Part shown: positions 13,241 to 16,933 of the stretch, in pieces | Layout of the letters: each line of letters opens with the position of its first letter | How positions within the stretch are numbered: the stretch's first letter is position 1 | From: Chloroflexota bacterium | Lineage (GTDB): Bacteria; Chloroflexota; Anaerolineae; 4572-78; J111 | Length of the DNA: 16,933 bases | NCBI GenBank assembly: GCA_003695455.1 | Contig: RFJF01000297.1 | Location: 1 to 16,933 of the forward strand | Direction of reading: 5' to 3' | Program-made: the position numbers and the translations under genes | Notes under the pieces: generated by a model | Database searches by the model: none | What the model saw: only the letters and a program-made list of their open reading frames with translations | Told to the model about the DNA's origin: nothing

Positions 13241-14923
13241 CTAGTGCTCTACGGCGGCTCCGGCGCCCCGCGGCACACGAACCGATTCGACCATGTCCTG
13301 GATTTCCTGCGGCGGCGCTTCTGTCAGGTGAGATACGGTGTAGGTTACAATGAAGTTAAGAATCATCCCAACCGTGCCAATACCCTGCGCGCTGATGCCC
13401 ATGAAGGAGGGCAAAATGGGTTCGGGCGTGCCCAGCAGTTTTTGCGAGCGCATCAGCAGAATCATGATGGCGGTAAAGCCCAGACCCACAATCAGGCCGG
13501 CAATGGCGCCGTGGTGGTTAATGCGCTTGTCAAAGATACCCAGCAGAATGAGCGGGAAGAAACTGGCGCAGGCTAACCCAAAGGCAAAGGCCACCACCTC
13601 CGCCACAAAGCCGGGGGGATTGATACCAAAGTAGCCGGCCACCAGAATGGCACCCAGGATGACAATGCGGCCCACCAGCAACCGCTCGCTTTCCGGGGCG
13701 TTGGGTTTGAGCACCCGGTAGTAAATATCGTGCGAGAGCGAACTGGAGATGACCAGCAGCAACCCGGCTGCCGTAGAGAGGGCGGCGGCCAAACCTCCGG
13801 CGGCTACCAGACCCACAATGGGCGCGGCCAACCCGGCCACTTCCGGTGTGGAGAGCACAATGATATCGCGGTCAATCTTGATTTCGTTGGCGTCGCCTTT
13901 GGCTACCTCCACTATGCCGTCACCATTTTTGTCGTCAAAGCCCAGCAACCCGGTGGTTTCCCAGGAATTTACCCAGGACAGTTGGTGAACTTCTTCAATG
14001 GTTTTGCCGTGCAGGGTTTCAATCAGGTTGAATTTGGCAAACACGGCCAGCGCGGGGGCGGTGGTGTACAGCAGGCCAATGAAGACCAGCGCCCAGCCGC
14101 CGGAGTAGCGGGCGGCGCGCACGGACGGAACCGTGTAGAAGCGCACAATCACGTGCGGCAGGCCGGCGGTACCGGCCATCAGCGCCAGGGTAATGGCTAG
14201 TATGTCTATCATCCCCCTGTTAGACAGGGTGTAGGCGCCCAGCCCCAAATCCATTTGCAGTTGGTCCAGTTTTGGCACAAAATCACTGAAGGTGATGGCT
14301 AACTGGGGAATAGGGTTGCCGGTGAGCACCACGGCCAGCGCAATCGAGGGAACCATATAGGCAACAATCAGCACCGAGTACTGGGCCACCTGCGTCCAGG
14401 TGATGCCTTTCATACCACCCAGCACGGCAAAGAAGGCCACAATAACCATCCCCACAATAACACCGCCGGTAATGGACAGCCCCAGGAAGCGGCTGAACAC
14501 AATGCCAACACCGCGCATCTGGCCGGCCACATACGTGAACGAAACAAAGATGGCGGCAATGGCGGCCACGGTACGGGCAGCCTGCGAGTAGTAACGGTCG
14601 CCAACAAAGTCTGGTACGGTGTACTTGCCAAACTTGCGCAGGTACGGCGCCAGCAGAAGTGTGAGCAGCACGTAACCACCCGTCCAGCCCATCAGGTACA
14701 TGGCCCCATCGTAACCCATAAAGGAGATGAGACCGGCCATTGAAATGAATGAGGCGGCCGACATCCAGTCGGCAGCGGTGGCAGCCCCGTTAGCAACCGC
14801 CGGAACGCCCTGCCCGGCTACGTAAAAGCCTTTAGTATCACGCACACGGGCCGAGTACCCAATGTAAATGTATGCTGCAAATGTAACACCAACAAATAGA
14901 TAGGTCCAAAATTCTACGCTCAT
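13241..14923 (-). CDS. Sodium:solute symporter, large subunit (VC_2705 subfamily, SSS/SLC5)
   Basis: A 560-residue integral membrane protein with about 13 helices, of the SSS family that also includes ActP. It is expected to bring a small organic solute, probably acetate or a related monocarboxylate, into the cell with sodium. Family features include the ADWMSAASFISM segment (51-62), GTAGLPHVIVRFYTVP (251-266) with the conserved Arg, and STAAGLLLVISSSLSHDIY (383-401). A hydrophilic loop at about 328-352 contains DKNGDG (331-336), similar to a calcium-binding EF-hand loop though lacking its terminal acidic residue. It pairs with the DUF4212 protein encoded 10 nt upstream, the usual partner of this subfamily. 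The start is supported by AGGGG 7 nt before the ATG. The acyl-CoA synthetase gene next door supports a carboxylate substrate, but the substrate is not proven by sequence. Confidence 0.93.
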   Translation of the reverse strand: MSVEFWTYLFVGVTFAAYIYIGYSARVRDTKGFYVAGQGVPAVANGAATAADWMSAASFISMAGLISFMGYDGAMYLMGWTGGYVLLTLLLAPYLRKFGKYTVPDFVGDRYYSQAARTVAAIAAIFVSFTYVAGQMRGVGIVFSRFLGLSITGGVIVGMVIVAFFAVLGGMKGITWTQVAQYSVLIVAYMVPSIALAVVLTGNPIPQLAITFSDFVPKLDQLQMDLGLGAYTLSNRGMIDILAITLALMAGTAGLPHVIVRFYTVPSVRAARYSGGWALVFIGLLYTTAPALAVFAKFNLIETLHGKTIEEVHQLSWVNSWETTGLLGFDDKNGDGIVEVAKGDANEIKIDRDIIVLSTPEVAGLAAPIVGLVAAGGLAAALSTAAGLLLVISSSLSHDIYYRVLKPNAPESERLLVGRIVILGAILVAGYFGINPPGFVAEVVAFAFGLACASFFPLILLGIFDKRINHHGAIAGLIVGLGFTAIMILLMRSQKLLGTPEPILPSFMGISAQGIGTVGMILNFIVTYTVSHLTEAPPQEIQDMVESVRVPRGAGAAVEH

Positions 14924-14930
14924 TTATCTG

Positions 14931-14935
14931 CCCCT
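14931..14935 (-). promoter_or_regulatory. Ribosome binding site of the symporter large subunit, overlapping the DUF4212 stop
   Basis: The minus strand reads AGGGG, 7 nt before the ATG at 14923-14921. It shares bases with the DUF4212 stop codon (14936-14934), consistent with coupled translation of the two subunits. Confidence 0.65.
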
Positions 14936-15197
14936 ATTCGTGTACGTCATACTTTTTGTCAATTTTGTCCATCTGGGTAGCGTACACAAAGATCAAAATG
15001 ATGAAAATGTACATTGACCCTTGTTGCGCAAACCAGAATCCCATGGGAATTTGACCAACCGACAGGTTGTTTAATGCCGGGGCCAGAATAATCCCACACC
15101 CATAAGATACCACCGCCCAAATGATAAGCAGGATGGTGATGAGTCTTATGTTTTCTTTCCAGTATGCCTGAGCGGCATCTCGTTGCTCATCAGTCAT
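14934..15197 (-). CDS. DUF4212 sodium:solute symporter small subunit
   Basis: An 87-residue protein with two membrane helices (about 17-39 and 58-76). The N-terminal YWKENIRLI (12-20) and the MGFWFAQQGS segment (52-61) are hallmarks of DUF4212, the small subunit that accompanies VC_2705-type symporters. It probably assembles with, or stabilises, the large subunit encoded 10 nt downstream. The start is supported by the ribosome site GGGGAG, 9 nt upstream. A hairpin separates it from the acetyl-CoA synthetase gene, so the pair may have its own promoter in the AT-rich stretch 15198-15330, but I see no convincing hexamers. Confidence 0.95.
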   Translation of the reverse strand: MTDEQRDAAQAYWKENIRLITILLIIWAVVSYGCGIILAPALNNLSVGQIPMGFWFAQQGSMYIFIILIFVYATQMDKIDKKYDVHE

Positions 15198-15206
15198 TAT
15201 AAATAT

Positions 15207-15212
15207 CTCCCC
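15207..15212 (-). promoter_or_regulatory. Ribosome binding site of the DUF4212 gene
   Basis: The minus strand reads GGGGAG, 9 nt before the ATG at 15197-15195. Confidence 0.65.
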
Positions 15213-15331
15213 TTTCGTTTTGAATATTAAATACTTTTAGAATGTGCCTTTCTGATTGTTTATTGCCGCTATCTATGCCATGGTCACTCCTTGTTGTCAG
15301 GTTAGACATGTTGTGGTTTGCCGGATTTATG

Positions 15332-15362
15332 CCGGGAGCGATTATGTTGAAATCGCTCCCGG
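15332..15362 (-). terminator. Hairpin after the acetyl-CoA synthetase gene
   Basis: Perfect 12-bp arms (CCGGGAGCGATT at 15332-15343, its complement at 15351-15362) enclose a 7-nt loop, beginning 13 nt after the TAG stop. On the minus strand no T tract follows (CATAAATCC). The stem is strong, so it probably protects the acs 3' end or terminates partially, leaving read-through into the symporter genes possible. Confidence 0.6.
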
Positions 15363-15375
15363 TTTGGTTCTTTAA

Positions 15376-16933
15376 CTAGCCCTGCACCATCTGGCGTACT
15401 TCTTCAACAATGTCGGGGTTGGCCAGGGTGGTGACATCACCAATGTCTGCCCGGTTGGAAATGGCGCCCAGTACGCGGCGCATGATTTTGCCGGAGCGGG
15501 TTTTGGGCATATCCCGAACAATGTATACGTGGGCCGGACGGGCAATTTTACCAATGTTGTCTTCAATGGCTTTGGATACGGCCATTTGAATTTCTTCGCT
15601 GGGTTCAATGCCGGGCTTGAGCGAGACGTAAATATCCGGCACTTTGCCTTTGAGTTCGTGGCTTACCGGCACTACGGCAGCTTCGGCTACTTCTTTGACC
15701 AGCATACAGGCCGATTCAAGCTCTTTGGTGCCCAGCCGGTGACCGGCCACGTTGATTACGTCATCAACCCGGCCCAGAATTCTAAAGTAGCCGTCGGCGG
15801 CCTGCACGGCGGCGTCACCGGGGAAGTAGGGCCAGTCTCGCCAGTCTGTGCTGTTGGGGTTTTTGTTGTATTTGGCAAAGTAGGTTGATTTAAAGCGTTC
15901 GCTATCGCCCCAGATGGTTTGCAGCATTCCCGGCCACGGGTTGCGAATGCAGAGGTTGCCGGCAATGCCGGAGCCGGCCTCAATTTCGTTGCCGTCTTCA
16001 TCGTAAATAACCGGGTGAATACCCACAATGGCCGGGCCGGCGCTGCCAGGTTTCATCCCCTGAATAGCCGGCATGGTAGTAAAGACAAAACCGCCGGTTT
16101 CTGTTTGCCAGTAGGTATCTACAATAGCGGCTTCGCCTTTGCCTACTACTTCGTAGTACCATTTCCATACTTCCGGCTCAATCGGTTCGCCCACGGTGGT
16201 CATGTGTTTAAAGTGGTAGTTGTATTTGGCCGGTTCATCGGGGCCGGCTTTGCGCAACATACGTACGGTGGTGGGGGCGGTGTGGAAAATGTTGATGTTC
16301 AACTGCTCGGCCAAACGCCACGGGCGTCCGGCATCGGGGTAGGTGGGTACGCCTTCAAAAATAACGCTGGTTGCGCCCAGTGCCAGCGGCCCGTAAACAA
16401 TGTAGGAGTGGCCGGTAATCCAGCCGATGTCGGCCATGCACCAGTAGACATCATTGGGGTGGATATCCTGCACATATTTTGAAGTGGCGGCGGTGTAGGC
16501 CAGGTAGCCGCCGGTGCCGTGCTGCACGCCTTTGGGGCGGCCGGTGGTGCCGCTGGTATACATTAAAAAGAGCGGCGCTTCGGCGGGCATAGATACGGGG
16601 TTTACCCGCTGGCCACGGAAATCTTTGATGACGTCATTTACAAAATAGTCCCGGCCTTCAACCATGGGTGTATCGGTTGAAGATTTGCCCGGATAACGCT
16701 GCCAGACCAGTACTTTTTCCACATCGGTGCCTTCGCTGGCGGCTACCTTCACGGCCTCATCGGCCTTTGATTTATGCTCCAGCAAGCGGCCGCTGCGGTA
16801 GTAGGCATCCATGGTTACCAGCACCTTGCTGTCTGAGTCAGAAATGCGTTCGCCGCAGGCTTTGCCGCTGAAGCCGCCAAACACCACCGAGTGAATGGCC
16901 CCCAGCCGGGCGCAGGCCAGCATGGTAATGGGC
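15376..16933 (-). CDS. acs: AMP-forming acetyl-CoA synthetase (5' end outside the window)
   Basis: The visible 518 residues are the C-terminal four fifths of an Acs (usual length about 650). The frame stays open through the right edge, where it reads PIT before MLACARLGAIH, so that internal Met is not the start. The enzyme converts acetate, ATP and CoA to acetyl-CoA, AMP and pyrophosphate in the cytoplasm. MYTSGTTGRPKG, DTYWQTETGG and the C-terminal PKTRSGKIM are all present; the catalytic lysine, a known acetylation target in this family, is encoded at 15487-15489. The acyl pocket carries Val in TVGEP and the ATP motif ends TGG, both Acs-like, unlike the paralogue at 1779-3689. Next downstream are the symporter subunits, so uptake and activation of acetate are encoded side by side. 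A strong hairpin follows the stop. Confidence 0.95.
   Translation of the reverse strand, partial: PITMLACARLGAIHSVVFGGFSGKACGERISDSDSKVLVTMDAYYRSGRLLEHKSKADEAVKVAASEGTDVEKVLVWQRYPGKSSTDTPMVEGRDYFVNDVIKDFRGQRVNPVSMPAEAPLFLMYTSGTTGRPKGVQHGTGGYLAYTAATSKYVQDIHPNDVYWCMADIGWITGHSYIVYGPLALGATSVIFEGVPTYPDAGRPWRLAEQLNINIFHTAPTTVRMLRKAGPDEPAKYNYHFKHMTTVGEPIEPEVWKWYYEVVGKGEAAIVDTYWQTETGGFVFTTMPAIQGMKPGSAGPAIVGIHPVIYDEDGNEIEAGSGIAGNLCIRNPWPGMLQTIWGDSERFKSTYFAKYNKNPNSTDWRDWPYFPGDAAVQAADGYFRILGRVDDVINVAGHRLGTKELESACMLVKEVAEAAVVPVSHELKGKVPDIYVSLKPGIEPSEEIQMAVSKAIEDNIGKIARPAHVYIVRDMPKTRSGKIMRRVLGAISNRADIGDVTTLANPDIVEEVRQMVQG

Noticed and set aside
15277..15293. A two-codon leader frame (AGGAG, then ATG GCA TAG on the minus strand) before the DUF4212 gene
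   Set aside because: It is too short to carry information, and the motif can arise by chance; no attenuator structure follows it.
15198..15330. A sigma54 or sigma70 promoter for the symporter pair
   Set aside because: A GGCAC element lacks the matching -12 box at the right spacing, and the best sigma70 pair (CTGACA, 17 nt, CATAGA) matches poorly at -10.
1..16933. CRISPR arrays, tRNA/rRNA genes, insertion sequences or integrase/attachment sites
   Set aside because: No regularly spaced repeats with spacers, no transposase or integrase motifs and no tRNA cloverleaf signature were seen on either strand.

Overview
All protein genes in this window lie on the minus strand, so the window reads biologically from right to left. 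It is bacterial: Shine-Dalgarno sites, short gene spacings, two-component signalling, and GC-rich coding sequence with AT-richer intergenic gaps. I cannot name the organism from sequence alone. The gene set, the tandem heptamer in the left intergenic gap and the protein style are compatible with a Chloroflexota (Anaerolineae-like) genome, but this is a low-confidence inference.

Layout from right to left. (1) 16933-15376: the C-terminal 518 residues of an AMP-forming acetyl-CoA synthetase, running off the right edge and followed by a perfect 12-bp hairpin. (2) 15197-13241: a sodium:solute symporter pair, a DUF4212 small subunit and a VC_2705-type large subunit, closed by a strong terminator at 13165-13188. 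(3) 13080-3775: a tight seven-gene unit behind a TATAAT promoter. Its order is: two adenylate kinases fused in one chain; a cNMP-like/CBS/DUF294 nucleotidyltransferase; a 72-aa membrane protein; a transporter-histidine kinase fusion (SLC5-HK, CrbS-like); a 130-aa glycine-rich membrane protein; a single-domain response regulator; and a membrane-bound degenerate sensor kinase fused to an intact DEDDh 3'-5' exonuclease. (4) 3689-1779: a PrpE/ACSS3-type propionyl-CoA synthetase, followed by a perfect 13-bp hairpin. (5) 1410-173: a FabG/PhaB-type 3-ketoacyl/acetoacetyl-CoA reductase and a PhaE/phasin-like coiled-coil protein, suggesting polyhydroxyalkanoate synthesis.

Functional reading (inference): this is an island for short-chain fatty acid use. 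The symporter imports acetate or a related acid. The two synthetases activate C2 and C3 acids, producing AMP and pyrophosphate. The double adenylate kinase returns AMP to the ADP pool, and the reductase/PhaE pair can divert acyl-CoA into storage polymer. The SLC5-HK and the stand-alone receiver sense the substrate.

The most unusual part is the signalling output. No DNA-binding response regulator is encoded here. Instead the receiver sits 3 nt before a pseudokinase-exonuclease fusion, and the same operon carries a nucleotidyltransferase. That combination could be a nucleotide-based regulatory circuit (writer and eraser) tied to acetate or AMP status. This is the best candidate for an undescribed system in the window.
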